Part shown: positions 1 to 6,612 of the stretch, one piece after another | How positions within the stretch are numbered: position 1 is the stretch's first letter | Layout of the letters: each line of letters opens with the position of its first letter | Translations under genes and position numbers: made by a program | Notes under the pieces: model-generated | Database searches by the model: none | The model's input: the letters and a program-made list of their open reading frames with translations, nothing else | What the model was told of the DNA's origin: nothing | Assembly (NCBI GenBank): GCA_023406225.1 | Contig: JAEXWS010000133.1 | Span: 1-12,653, forward strand | Length of the DNA stretch: 12,653 nt | Origin: Bacillota bacterium | Lineage (GTDB): Bacteria; Bacillota; Clostridia; Oscillospirales; Oscillospiraceae | Reading direction: 5' to 3'

Positions 1-984
1 GATGAAATACTGCACCGTGGACCGGCAGACCGTGGCCTCGAACTCCTCATGCCGGTCGTAGGTGACCTTCACCGGCCGTCCGCCCGCGTGGAAGGAGAGG
101 GCGATGGCGATGGGCTCGCATTTGGCCTCATACTTCCCGCCGAAGCCCCCGCCGATCTCGGTCATGGTCAGGCGGACCTTCTCCAGCGGAACGTCGAAGA
201 TCTTGGCTATGAGCCCCCGGATGCTGAAGGGGGACTGGCTGGGGGTCCAGACCTGGATCTCGCGGGTGCGGGGATCGGCGGCGGCGGTGGCGGTGTGGGT
301 CTCGATCAGCGTGTGCTGAAGCTGGCCGCAGCGGAATTTGGACTCCACCACCAGGTCCGCCTGGGCGAAGCCCTGCTCCACATCGCCCTTTTTCAGGTGA
401 AAGGAGTCGCCGATGTTGGTCCCCTGCCGGGGAAAGCAGACGCTGCTGCACGCGTAGCGGCTCCAGTCCTCGTGGATGAGCGTCTCGTTTTTCAAGGACG
501 ACTCGATGTCGTTCACCACCGGCAAAAGCTCGTAGGCGACCTCGATCAGGGACGCCGCATAGCGGGCCGTCTCCTCGCTCTCCGCCGCCACGGCGGCCAC
601 CGGCTCCCCCTGGTAGCGCACCTTCTCCAGCGCCAGAATCGGCTGGTCGGCAATAAACTGCCCGTAGGGCACCGGATAGTCCCGTCCGGTGATGACCGCC
701 CGGACGCCGGGCACCGCCCGGGCCTTTTCCAGGTCGATGCCCAGGATCTTGGCGTGGGGATGGGGGCTGCGGGCCAGCGCGCCGTACAGCTGGCCGGGGA
801 AATTCACATCCGCGCCGTACCGGGCCGCGCCTGTGACCTTTGCAACGCCGTCCTTGCGGATCTGGCTGCGGCCCACCACCGGCTCCGTCCCATCCGTGTC
901 CTTCCGGCGGACCACCAGCCGGTCCCATTCCCGCCCCTCGCGCTGAAACGCCTCGCAGGGCTTTAAGCGCTTTTCCTCCATCAT
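1..984 (-). CDS. Xanthine dehydrogenase-family molybdopterin-binding subunit (partial, N-terminal 328 aa)
   Basis: This is the N-terminal part of the large Mo-cofactor subunit of a xanthine dehydrogenase/aldehyde oxidase-family hydroxylase. These enzymes hydroxylate, or in 4-hydroxybenzoyl-CoA reductase reductively dehydroxylate, aromatic and N-heterocyclic compounds or aldehydes. The frame is open from the ATG at 984 to base 1 and is cut by the window edge; full-length relatives are about 750-780 aa. Visible are the opening family block VGRSQIRKDGVAKVTGAARY (residues 37-56), the SPHPHAKI block (73-80), GEPVAAVAAES (126-136), and the Mo-pterin motif GGGFGGK (278-284). The start overlaps the regulator stop as ATGA, with GGGGGGAG just upstream; a second ATG directly follows. 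The FAD and 2Fe-2S subunits are not in the window and would be expected to the left. The family is secure. The substrate (purine, nicotinate, aromatic acyl-CoA or other) cannot be told from this fragment. Confidence 0.93.
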   Translation of the reverse strand, partial: MMEEKRLKPCEAFQREGREWDRLVVRRKDTDGTEPVVGRSQIRKDGVAKVTGAARYGADVNFPGQLYGALARSPHPHAKILGIDLEKARAVPGVRAVITGRDYPVPYGQFIADQPILALEKVRYQGEPVAAVAAESEETARYAASLIEVAYELLPVVNDIESSLKNETLIHEDWSRYACSSVCFPRQGTNIGDSFHLKKGDVEQGFAQADLVVESKFRCGQLQHTLIETHTATAAADPRTREIQVWTPSQSPFSIRGLIAKIFDVPLEKVRLTMTEIGGGFGGKYEAKCEPIAIALSFHAGGRPVKVTYDRHEEFEATVCRSTVQYFI

Positions 985-1700
985 GCTCCCCCCTGTTCTT
1001 CCGTCCGGCAGGGCCCGCCCGGCCCCCCGTCCGCGTTTTCCTCCTGGGCGGACAGGCGGCGGGCCAGCTCGTCGCCGAAGTTTTTGATGTGCAGATACAT
1101 ATAGGCTCCCGCCGCGCTCTCCGCGCGGCTGCGGAGCAGGTCGTAAAATATCCGGTGCTGGCGGGCCAGCTCCGGGAGCGTGCTCTTTGTGGCGGAAGCG
1201 GAGAGCTGCGTCCACTCCACCAGACGGAGCCCCTCCCACATTCGCTTCAGGGCGGGGCTCCCCGCCGCGTCGATCACCATTGCGTGGAACTCCATATCCA
1301 TCTCCACAAAGGCGGCGGTGTCGGCGGCCCGGTCCATCCGGCGGAGAAGCCGCTCCATGGCGTCCAGCTCCCGGTCGGTGATGTTCCTGGCGGCCCGGCG
1401 GGCGGCGTATTCGTCGATGAGCGCCCGGGTGTTGTAGATATCCTCAATGTCCGCCGGGGTCAGCTTGCGCACGAAGGTCCCCGAATAGGGGCGCTCCTCC
1501 AAAAGGCCCATGGCGCCAAGCTCCAAAATAGCCTCCCGGACCGGCGCCTGGGAAACGTTCAGCTCCTTGGCCAGCTGCGTCTCCACGATCCGGTCCCCGG
1601 CGCGGTAAACCCCGGCGGCGATCTGCTCTTGTATGTAGCTTCGGATCTTCCTGCGCAAAGTCTCCTTCACCGCTTTCCCGGCCTGCCCGCATTTCTCCAT
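981..1700 (-). CDS. GntR-family transcriptional regulator, FadR/FCD subfamily
   Basis: This 239-aa DNA-binding regulator has a GntR winged helix at residues 10-77. The helix-turn-helix reads ETQLAKELNVSQAPVREAIL and is followed by the wing sequence YSGTFV. An all-alpha FCD ligand-binding domain follows (about 83-215). The usual FCD metal set is visible: Asp135 and His139 in DMEFH, His182 in QHRIF and His204 in YLHIKNF. FCD regulators typically bind small organic acids, often through the metal, and release DNA on binding. The last 25 residues are Gly/Glu-rich and look unstructured. GGGAGGGGG lies 5 nt before the ATG at 1700. The gene has its own consensus promoter, with a palindromic operator just after the -10 box, so autorepression is likely. 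Its stop overlaps the start of the Mo-hydroxylase subunit (ATGA), which suggests translational coupling and co-regulation. The family is certain; the ligand is unknown. Confidence 0.95.
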   Translation of the reverse strand: MEKCGQAGKAVKETLRRKIRSYIQEQIAAGVYRAGDRIVETQLAKELNVSQAPVREAILELGAMGLLEERPYSGTFVRKLTPADIEDIYNTRALIDEYAARRAARNITDRELDAMERLLRRMDRAADTAAFVEMDMEFHAMVIDAAGSPALKRMWEGLRLVEWTQLSASATKSTLPELARQHRIFYDLLRSRAESAAGAYMYLHIKNFGDELARRLSAQEENADGGPGGPCRTEEQGGA

Positions 1701-1726
1701 CCGCTCCCCCTCCCTTTTTCTACGTG

Positions 1727-1743
1727 CTCGATAATCGATTATT
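1727..1743 (-). promoter_or_regulatory. Palindromic operator, copy 1 (gntR promoter)
   Basis: On the minus strand this reads AATAATCGATTATCGAG. It contains the perfect 12-bp palindrome ATAATCGATTAT (1731-1742). It begins 10 bp after the -10 box of the gntR promoter and ends 26 bp before the ATG, a position suited to repression of initiation. The same 17-mer recurs at 2627-2643. Recognition by the adjacent GntR protein is inferred from position and repetition. Confidence 0.75.
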
Positions 1744-1753
1744 AAACACTTTC

Positions 1754-1782
1754 ATCATATCTCACTTTTTTCCGGGTGTCAA
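1754..1782 (-). promoter_or_regulatory. Promoter of the gntR gene
   Basis: On the minus strand TTGACA (1782-1777) is followed by a 17-bp spacer and TATGAT (1759-1754), a near-perfect sigma-A promoter. The -35 box overlaps the stop codon of the PHP gene, so the regulator and the Mo-hydroxylase can be transcribed independently of PHP. The expected start is near 1747, just before the palindromic operator. Confidence 0.85.
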
Positions 1783-2531
1783 GAGACCGCTCCGGCGATC
1801 CTCGCAGCCCGCTCCCGGAGGTATCCTTCAAAGCGAGCCTGCGTCAGGTTTACGATCAGCTCCCGGGGGAAATCCAGCTCGTCCAGCAGCGCCATCAGCG
1901 GCCCCACGTTCCCGACCATGGTGTGAAAATGGGCGTCGCTGGCCACGCAGACCCGCTGGCCGTGCCGCTTGCAGCAGAGGATATACGCCCGGAGGGACGG
2001 CAGGCTGCCCGGCCGGTGGGCCGTGGTGGAGTTGTTGTTCAGCTCCAGCAGCTTTCCCCGGCGGCCCGCCTCCGCCGCCAAAGCGTCAAAATCGCAGGGG
2101 ACGCCGGGATCGTCCGCATGGCCCAGGACGTCCACATACGGGTCTCTCAGCGCGGTGAGGTACGCGGCAGTGTTGGCTTCCCGGAGATCCCGGCCGGGAA
2201 ACATGTGGGCGTGGATGCTGGCGACGGCAAATTCGCAGAGCTTCAGATAGGTCTCGGGAACGTCCAGGCGGCCTTCATGATCGAGGATGTTGGCCTCGAC
2301 GCCGCGATACACCCGGATGCCCTCTACCTCGTCGGGCAGCATGCGCTGGCTGTGGGGAAGATACGGCGGAGCGCCGCCCTCGATAGCGGGGCCGTGCTCC
2401 GTCAAGCAGAGGCCCTTCATCCCCAGAGCCCTTGCGGCGCGGCAGTTTTCGCTTAATGTGGACCACGCGTGGCCGGACAGGACCGTGTGGGTATGGGTGT
2501 CCACCTCAGGGATCATTTCTCTCAAATGCAT
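1779..2531 (-). CDS. PHP-domain phosphoesterase (YcdX-like)
   Basis: This is a 250-aa PHP-fold metal-dependent phosphoesterase of the YcdX/histidinol-phosphatase-like type, probably a cytosolic hydrolase of a small phosphate ester. The trinuclear metal ligands are in the expected order: HTH (residues 13-15), His21, Glu45-His46 (TEHGP), Glu79 (GVEANI), His107/His109 (SIHAHMF), His138 (LGHAD) and Asp199/His201 (ASDAHFH). I chose the ATG at 2531 because GGAGG sits 6-7 nt before it. The in-frame ATG at 2543 would add four residues but has no ribosome binding site, and its own codons form that GGAGG. The gene is divergent from the dikinase operon and lies 78 bp upstream of gntR. A phosphatase beside a phosphotransferase may act on the product or recycle a phosphorylated intermediate, which is inference. 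The fold is secure and the substrate unknown. Confidence 0.9.
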   Translation of the reverse strand: MHLREMIPEVDTHTHTVLSGHAWSTLSENCRAARALGMKGLCLTEHGPAIEGGAPPYLPHSQRMLPDEVEGIRVYRGVEANILDHEGRLDVPETYLKLCEFAVASIHAHMFPGRDLREANTAAYLTALRDPYVDVLGHADDPGVPCDFDALAAEAGRRGKLLELNNNSTTAHRPGSLPSLRAYILCCKRHGQRVCVASDAHFHTMVGNVGPLMALLDELDFPRELIVNLTQARFEGYLRERAARIAGAVS

Positions 2532-2586
2532 AAATTCCTCCATTTCTTTTTGGTGAGTATTTCATCCAAACTCCGGCGCTTCCGCC

Positions 2587-2615
2587 TTGACTTTTTCGGG
2601 CAGGCTGTATAAAAT
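2587..2615 (+). promoter_or_regulatory. Promoter of the dikinase operon
   Basis: TTGACT (2587-2592), a 17-bp spacer and TAAAAT (2610-2615) match the sigma-A consensus at 5 of 6 positions in each box. The expected start near 2622 is followed at once by operator copy 2. The geometry matches the gntR promoter: the operator begins 11 bp after the -10 box here and 10 bp after it there. It implies a leader of about 270 nt before the first gene. Confidence 0.7.
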
Positions 2616-2626
2616 AGCCCCATAGC

Positions 2627-2643
2627 AATAATCGATTATCGAG
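2627..2643 (+). promoter_or_regulatory. Palindromic operator, copy 2 (divergent control region)
   Basis: On the plus strand this reads AATAATCGATTATCGAG, identical to copy 1 at 17 of 17 positions but on the opposite strand. The perfect palindrome is 2628-2639. It lies just downstream of the -10 box of the plus-strand operon promoter. It also sits next to the -10 box of a candidate minus-strand promoter for the PHP gene, so one bound dimer could repress both directions. Confidence 0.75.
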
Positions 2644-2670
2644 TATGCAGAGCCAATCGTGATCTTTCAA
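2642..2670 (-). promoter_or_regulatory. Candidate promoter of the PHP gene
   Basis: On the minus strand TTGAAA (2670-2665), a 17-bp spacer and CATACT (2647-2642) form a moderate sigma-A match, with the operator palindrome immediately downstream. An alternative is TTGATT (2704-2699), 17 bp, TATCCT (2681-2676). The choice between the two is not settled by sequence. Confidence 0.4.
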
Positions 2671-2892
2671 AAAGCAGGATAGCACGCTGTGATGGGTAAA
2701 TCAACTATATTTTCAGAAATATTTTCGCAGTTTTCTGGCAATTGCGCCCTGCTTTTCCGGCTGCGGCCGGGGCGGTTTTGATTGGCCCTTTTCCTGTAAT
2801 CGATTTTTGAAGCGCACAAAGACCAGCGCAGTCCATCCGGAGAGCCTGCGGCCCCAAAGGCCGTCAAAAAGATTGTAAAAGGAGAAATCACC
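2644..2892 (+). other. Long 5' leader of the dikinase operon
   Basis: About 250 nt between the operator and the first gene hold no convincing coding frame. I see two small GC hairpins, CCGGC/GCCGG (2757-2761 with 2766-2770) and CGGCC/GGCCG (2849-2853 with 2859-2863), and the weak operator-like site at 2797. Neither hairpin is followed by a U-tract, and I recognise no riboswitch class. An AAGGAG ribosome binding site precedes the ATG at 2893 by about 8 nt. Confidence 0.5.
2797..2806 (+). promoter_or_regulatory. Possible weak third operator site
   Basis: TAATCGATTT keeps the AATCGATT core of the two strong operators but loses the outer palindromic bases. It lies in the operon leader about 87 bp before the first start codon. 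It could be an auxiliary site or a chance match. Confidence 0.25.
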
Positions 2893-4605
2893 ATGAGCGA
2901 CACGTCTAAGGTCTTGGCGACCAAGTTTACCGACGAGCACGTTTCCGTCCAATGGAAGGACGAGGCCGAGAAGGGCCTGCTGTGGTTCTACGACGATCTG
3001 CACTGCCCCAACCCCATCTCCCCGCTGTATTTCGACGTTGGCGGCTGGTGGGACTGCGACGGCCGCTGGGGCGCCGACTGCTCCTACATGTACCAGCGCT
3101 TCGGCGCGCCCATCGGCAAGGCGTGGATCGCCAAGAAGATCGGCGGCTACGTCTATTCCGCGGTGGTCCCCCCCGAGACGGACGCCGACAAGATCGGCCC
3201 CATGTTCGATTACTACACGAAGGTCATGCCCATCTACGCGGACACCTTCATGGAGCGCTGGAACAAGGAGTACGTGCCCCGCCTGCTCCAGATGCACAAG
3301 GCCATGCTGGACTTCGACTTTGAACACAGATCCCTGCCGGAGATCATGATCCATATGGAGGACATCCTGGACATGAAGTCCGAGGCCTTCCGCATCCACT
3401 GGATCATCAACCTGGCGCAGTTCCAGGCCTCCACGAACTTCACCAATGTCTACGAGAAGGTCATGGGCAAGGTGGACCCGGTGGAGATCGGCAAGATCAA
3501 CGTCTCTCCCAAGGACCGCAACTGGGACTCCCTGAAGGCGCTGTGGGAGATGAAGGAGTACGTCTGCTCCGAGCCCGCGCTGAAGGCCTTGTTCGCGGAA
3601 AACGACGCCGCCGGCATCATGGCCAAGGCCGCCGCCACGAAAGGCGGGAAGAAGCTTTTGGAGATGGTGGACGCCTACCGGGAGGAGTACGGCTTCAAAG
3701 CCATGTACACCCATGAGTTCATCTACAAGACCTGGTACGAGGACCCCACCCCCATCTATGAGGCGGTCCGCGGGTATGTGGCCAACGGCTATGACTTCCA
3801 CGCCGAGTACAAAGCCTGCATGGACTCCCAGACGGCGGCCATCGACGGACTGTACGCCCGGGTCTCCGACCCCGCCTTGCTGCGGGAGCTGAAATACGCC
3901 CTGGACCTGTGCGTTAAGATGGCGCCGCTGACGCCCGACCACCACTTCTACATCGATCAGGGCATCTATTCCCATATGCGGGTGGCCTTCGTGCAGATCG
4001 GCAAGGCCATGGTCCGGGCGGGGATCCTGGAGGACCCCGAGGACATCTTCATGCTGAAATACGACGAGATCCGCTGCGCGGCCACCTCCGACTATCCCGT
4101 AAAGGACCTGGTGAAGGCCCGCCGGGCCGAGATGGAGGCCGCCCGGAAGATCCATCCCCAGGAGTGGTACGGCACCGCCACCGAATGGCAGGTCTACAAC
4201 GAGCCGTACAAATCCCTGTGGGGCTATCCCCAGAAGTTTGAGGCGGAGATGAAGGAGCGGGCGGAAAAGACCGAGATCAGCCGGACCGTTCTGAAGGGCA
4301 TCCCCGGCTGTCCCGGCGTTCAGGAGGGCTTCGCCCACCTGGTGTCCGACCCCTCCGAGCTGGACTCTCTCAAGGAGGGCGAGGTCCTGGTCTGCAAGAT
4401 GACGAACCCCGCCTGGGTCGTCTCCTTCTCCAAGATCTCCGCCCTGGTGACCGATACCGGCGGCGCCCTGTCCCACCCGGCGGTGGTGGCCCGGGAATTC
4501 GGCGTTCCCTGCGTCGTCGGCACCCGCCGCGCCACCCAGCTCATCAAGACCGGCGACAAGATCCGCGTGGACGGCTCCCGCGGCGTCGTGGAGGTCCTGG
4601 GCTGA
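2893..4605 (+). CDS. Split dikinase large subunit: phosphohistidine (PEP-utiliser mobile domain) protein
   Basis: This is a 570-aa cytosolic protein. The last 80 or so residues form the swivelling PEP-utilising mobile domain, with the phospho-accepting His528 in TDTGGALSHPAVVAREFGVP (residues 521-540). The first 480 or so residues are a helical, aromatic-rich region with a DDLHCPNPISPLYF block (34-47) and a WWDCDGRWG stretch (52-60). They are likely to hold the acceptor substrate, as in rifampin phosphotransferase or phenylphosphate synthase. It has no PEP/pyruvate-binding TIM barrel, so it is not PEP synthase or PPDK. The expected chemistry is that ATP supplies a beta-phosphate to His528 through the partner subunit, and the phosphate then goes to a hydroxyl compound with AMP and Pi released. 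It is the first gene of a five-gene operon, and the ATP-grasp partner follows after 71 nt. The domain architecture is well supported; the acceptor is unknown. Confidence 0.85.
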   Translation: MSDTSKVLATKFTDEHVSVQWKDEAEKGLLWFYDDLHCPNPISPLYFDVGGWWDCDGRWGADCSYMYQRFGAPIGKAWIAKKIGGYVYSAVVPPETDADKIGPMFDYYTKVMPIYADTFMERWNKEYVPRLLQMHKAMLDFDFEHRSLPEIMIHMEDILDMKSEAFRIHWIINLAQFQASTNFTNVYEKVMGKVDPVEIGKINVSPKDRNWDSLKALWEMKEYVCSEPALKALFAENDAAGIMAKAAATKGGKKLLEMVDAYREEYGFKAMYTHEFIYKTWYEDPTPIYEAVRGYVANGYDFHAEYKACMDSQTAAIDGLYARVSDPALLRELKYALDLCVKMAPLTPDHHFYIDQGIYSHMRVAFVQIGKAMVRAGILEDPEDIFMLKYDEIRCAATSDYPVKDLVKARRAEMEAARKIHPQEWYGTATEWQVYNEPYKSLWGYPQKFEAEMKERAEKTEISRTVLKGIPGCPGVQEGFAHLVSDPSELDSLKEGEVLVCKMTNPAWVVSFSKISALVTDTGGALSHPAVVAREFGVPCVVGTRRATQLIKTGDKIRVDGSRGVVEVLG

Positions 4606-4635
4606 GCGCCTCCGCACACACGCCCAAAAAAATTT

Positions 4636-4657
4636 CTCCCGCGTTTTTCCACGGGAG
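4636..4657 (+). other. Intercistronic hairpin between the dikinase subunits
   Basis: CTCCCG (4636-4641) pairs with CGGGAG (4652-4657) around a 10-nt loop in the 71-nt gap between the two dikinase genes. No U-tract follows, so it is not a classical terminator. It may act as an RNA stability or processing element that sets subunit ratio. The downstream gene has AAGGAA about 9 nt before its ATG. Confidence 0.35.
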
Positions 4658-4676
4658 CCAGAAAGGAACGATCTGC

Positions 4677-5639
4677 ATGAGTCAGTACCTGGCATGGTTT
4701 GATGAGATCCCGGACGAAGAACTGGGGACCAGCGCGGGCGGCAAGGGCGCGAGCCTCTGCCGGATGTCCCGGGCGGGCCTGCCCGTCCCCCAGGGCTTCA
4801 TCGTGCGCTCCGAGATGTTCAACGCCTTCATGGAGCGCGGCGGCCTGTGGGAGATGGTGTTTGAAAAGCTGGCGGCCATCGATTTTTCCAGCGACGCGTC
4901 CCTGGCGGCCGTCTCCGCCGAGATCCGGCAGGGCATCATCGACACGCCGATGCCCCGGGACATGGCGGAGGACATCGTCCGCTTTTACGCCGCCGTGGAC
5001 GGCGGAAACGCGCCGGTGGCCGTCCGCTCCAGCGGCACCGCCGAGGACCTGGACGACGCCAGCTTCGCCGGACAGCAGGAGACGTTTCTCTTTGTCATCG
5101 GCAAGGACGACGTGGTCCGGTTCATCAAGGAATGCTGGGCCTCCCTATACAACGACCGGGCCATCTTCTACCGCCGGGAAAAGAAGTTCGACGAGCGCAG
5201 CATCTCCATCGCGGTGGTGGTCCAGAACATGGTCAGCGCCCAGAAGGCCGGGGTCATGTTCACCTCCAACCCCATCACAAACGACTATGACACCGTGGTT
5301 TTGGAGGCCGCCTGGGGCCTGGGCGAGGCCATCGTCTCCGGCATCGTGACCCCGGATAACCTGTGGATCAGCAAGAAAACCGGCGAGGTGGTCACGGAAT
5401 ACATCTCGGAAAAGGAGACGATGGTGGTCCGCCTCAGCGAGCGGGGCGGCACCCGGGAGGCGCCGGTGCCCGAGGAGCTGCGGGAGGCTCCGGTCCTCAC
5501 GGACGAAGAGCGGGACCGCCTGGTGGAGCTGGCCCGGAAGATCGAGGCTTTCTATCAAAAGCCGGAGGACATCGAATGGGCCATCGTGGATGGGCGGGTC
5601 TACCTGCTCCAGTCCCGCCCCATCACCACCATGAAATAA
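4677..5639 (+). CDS. Split dikinase ATP-grasp subunit (PPDK_N / PEP synthase N-terminal domain)
   Basis: This is a stand-alone 320-aa ATP-grasp domain equivalent to the N-terminal third of PEP synthase, PPDK and rifampin phosphotransferase. It would bind ATP and pass the beta-phosphate to His528 of the preceding subunit. Landmarks are GGKGASL (21-27), VAVRSSGTAEDLDDASFAGQ (114-133), QNMVSAQKAGVMFTSNP (183-199), EAAWGLGEAIVSG (210-222) and the closing block YLLQSRPIT (309-317). The protein ends right after that block, where fused relatives continue into a linker and the mobile His domain, so it is a natural split rather than a truncation. The gene order, His subunit first and ATP subunit second, matches phenylphosphate synthase, although the third, CBS-domain subunit of that enzyme is absent here. 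The HPr-kinase-like gene follows after 27 nt. Confidence 0.92.
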   Translation: MSQYLAWFDEIPDEELGTSAGGKGASLCRMSRAGLPVPQGFIVRSEMFNAFMERGGLWEMVFEKLAAIDFSSDASLAAVSAEIRQGIIDTPMPRDMAEDIVRFYAAVDGGNAPVAVRSSGTAEDLDDASFAGQQETFLFVIGKDDVVRFIKECWASLYNDRAIFYRREKKFDERSISIAVVVQNMVSAQKAGVMFTSNPITNDYDTVVLEAAWGLGEAIVSGIVTPDNLWISKKTGEVVTEYISEKETMVVRLSERGGTREAPVPEELREAPVLTDEERDRLVELARKIEAFYQKPEDIEWAIVDGRVYLLQSRPITTMK

Positions 5640-5666
5640 GCCGACCGGCATAACAGGAGGAAGCAT

Positions 5667-6575
5667 ATGACTTTTACCGAACAGATCAGCAGCGGCAGGG
5701 CCGTTCTGCGCTTTGACGTGGAGGGCGGCCCCGCCCGCACCCAGGTAGCGGAGGACATGTCCTTTCTGAATTACCGCCTGGGGGCCGTGGAGGTCTCCCA
5801 CGAAGTGACCAAGGACTCGCCTGACATCGTGTGGCATTGCGGGGAGGCGGTCAAGTCCATCCGCTATGAAAACGACCGGCTCATCCTTACCGGCCTCTGG
5901 GAGGAGGGGGAGCTGAACAAGATCATGGTCTCCATGCTGGCCAACGAGATGGACAAGGCGGGCCTGCATCCCTTCCACTCCTCCAGCGTGGTCTACAAGG
6001 GCCGCGGCATCCTGCTGGTGGGCGGCGAGAACAACCACGGCAAGTCCATGACCCAGCTGGAGGGCTGCCGCCGGGGGGCGGAGATCTTCTCCACGGAGAC
6101 CACCGTCATGGACCACGAGACAGGCATCGCCCTCTACGGCTCCAAAAACATCTATGTCCGCAAGCGGGCCAAGGGGACGGAGCGCTCCGACCTGGCGGAC
6201 CAGGACGAGGGCGTGAAAATGTTTTTCGGCGACGAGCCGGAGATGCCCATGTGCTATGAGCCCAAAAATATGGATCTCGCCGTCATGCCCTGCATCGACG
6301 GCTGGTTTAAAACCGAGGTCAAGCCCATGGGGCAGTTTGAGGCCGCCTACCAGAGCTACCACTCCATGATGAACTTCTTCGGCCTCAACCAGCTTTTGTG
6401 CGGCGTCCACGGTCTGGTGATGCCCATCGTGGACACGGACCGCCGCCGCCAGGACCGGGGCGCCTTCTGCGCCAGATACGCCGCGGGACGGCCCTATTAC
6501 ATGATCCGGGCCAAAACGCCCCAGCTGGTCTTTGACGAGATCGACAAGCTGATGGCGGAGCTGGGCCTTGCCTGA
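5667..6575 (+). CDS. HPr kinase/PEPCK-like P-loop protein of unknown function
   Basis: This 302-aa protein has a Walker A motif, GENNHGKS (120-127), preceded by HSSSVVYKGRGILLVG (104-119). That is the layout of the HPr-kinase/phosphorylase C-terminal domain and of related ATP-dependent PEPCK-superfamily proteins. After the P-loop, FSTETTVMDHETG (141-153) sits where HPrK has its acidic metal-binding segment. The N-terminal 100 residues contain repeated W and acidic positions typical of small HPrK-like proteins. The canonical GSGKS loop and an obvious HPrK signature are missing, so it is unlikely to act on HPr. AGGAGG lies about 7 nt before the ATG. It sits in tight operon spacing after the ATP-grasp subunit and before the MBL-fold gene. 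A role as a second kinase, or as a modifier of the dikinase or substrate, is possible but is inference. The superfamily call is moderate. Confidence 0.7.
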   Translation: MTFTEQISSGRAVLRFDVEGGPARTQVAEDMSFLNYRLGAVEVSHEVTKDSPDIVWHCGEAVKSIRYENDRLILTGLWEEGELNKIMVSMLANEMDKAGLHPFHSSSVVYKGRGILLVGGENNHGKSMTQLEGCRRGAEIFSTETTVMDHETGIALYGSKNIYVRKRAKGTERSDLADQDEGVKMFFGDEPEMPMCYEPKNMDLAVMPCIDGWFKTEVKPMGQFEAAYQSYHSMMNFFGLNQLLCGVHGLVMPIVDTDRRRQDRGAFCARYAAGRPYYMIRAKTPQLVFDEIDKLMAELGLA

Positions 6576-6612
6576 GGCCGCCTGAAAATCTATAAAAGAA
6601 GGAACTGATGAT

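Noticed and set aside
49..966. A long plus-strand open frame of 305 codons at the left end.
   Set aside because: It is antisense to the Mo-hydroxylase subunit, whose minus-strand frame carries GGGFGGK and other family blocks throughout.
2713..4695. A 660-codon open frame on the minus strand.
   Set aside because: It lies opposite the dikinase large subunit, has no family motifs and shows the Gly/His/Val-rich bias of an antisense frame in GC-rich DNA.
2893..5639. Identification of the two dikinase genes as PEP synthase or pyruvate phosphate dikinase.
   Set aside because: The C-terminal PEP/pyruvate-binding barrel is absent and the region before the His domain is unlike those enzymes.
5667..6575. 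Calling this gene hprK, the regulator of carbon catabolite repression.
   Set aside because: The Walker A loop is atypical, the HPrK signature is not visible, and there are no PTS neighbours.
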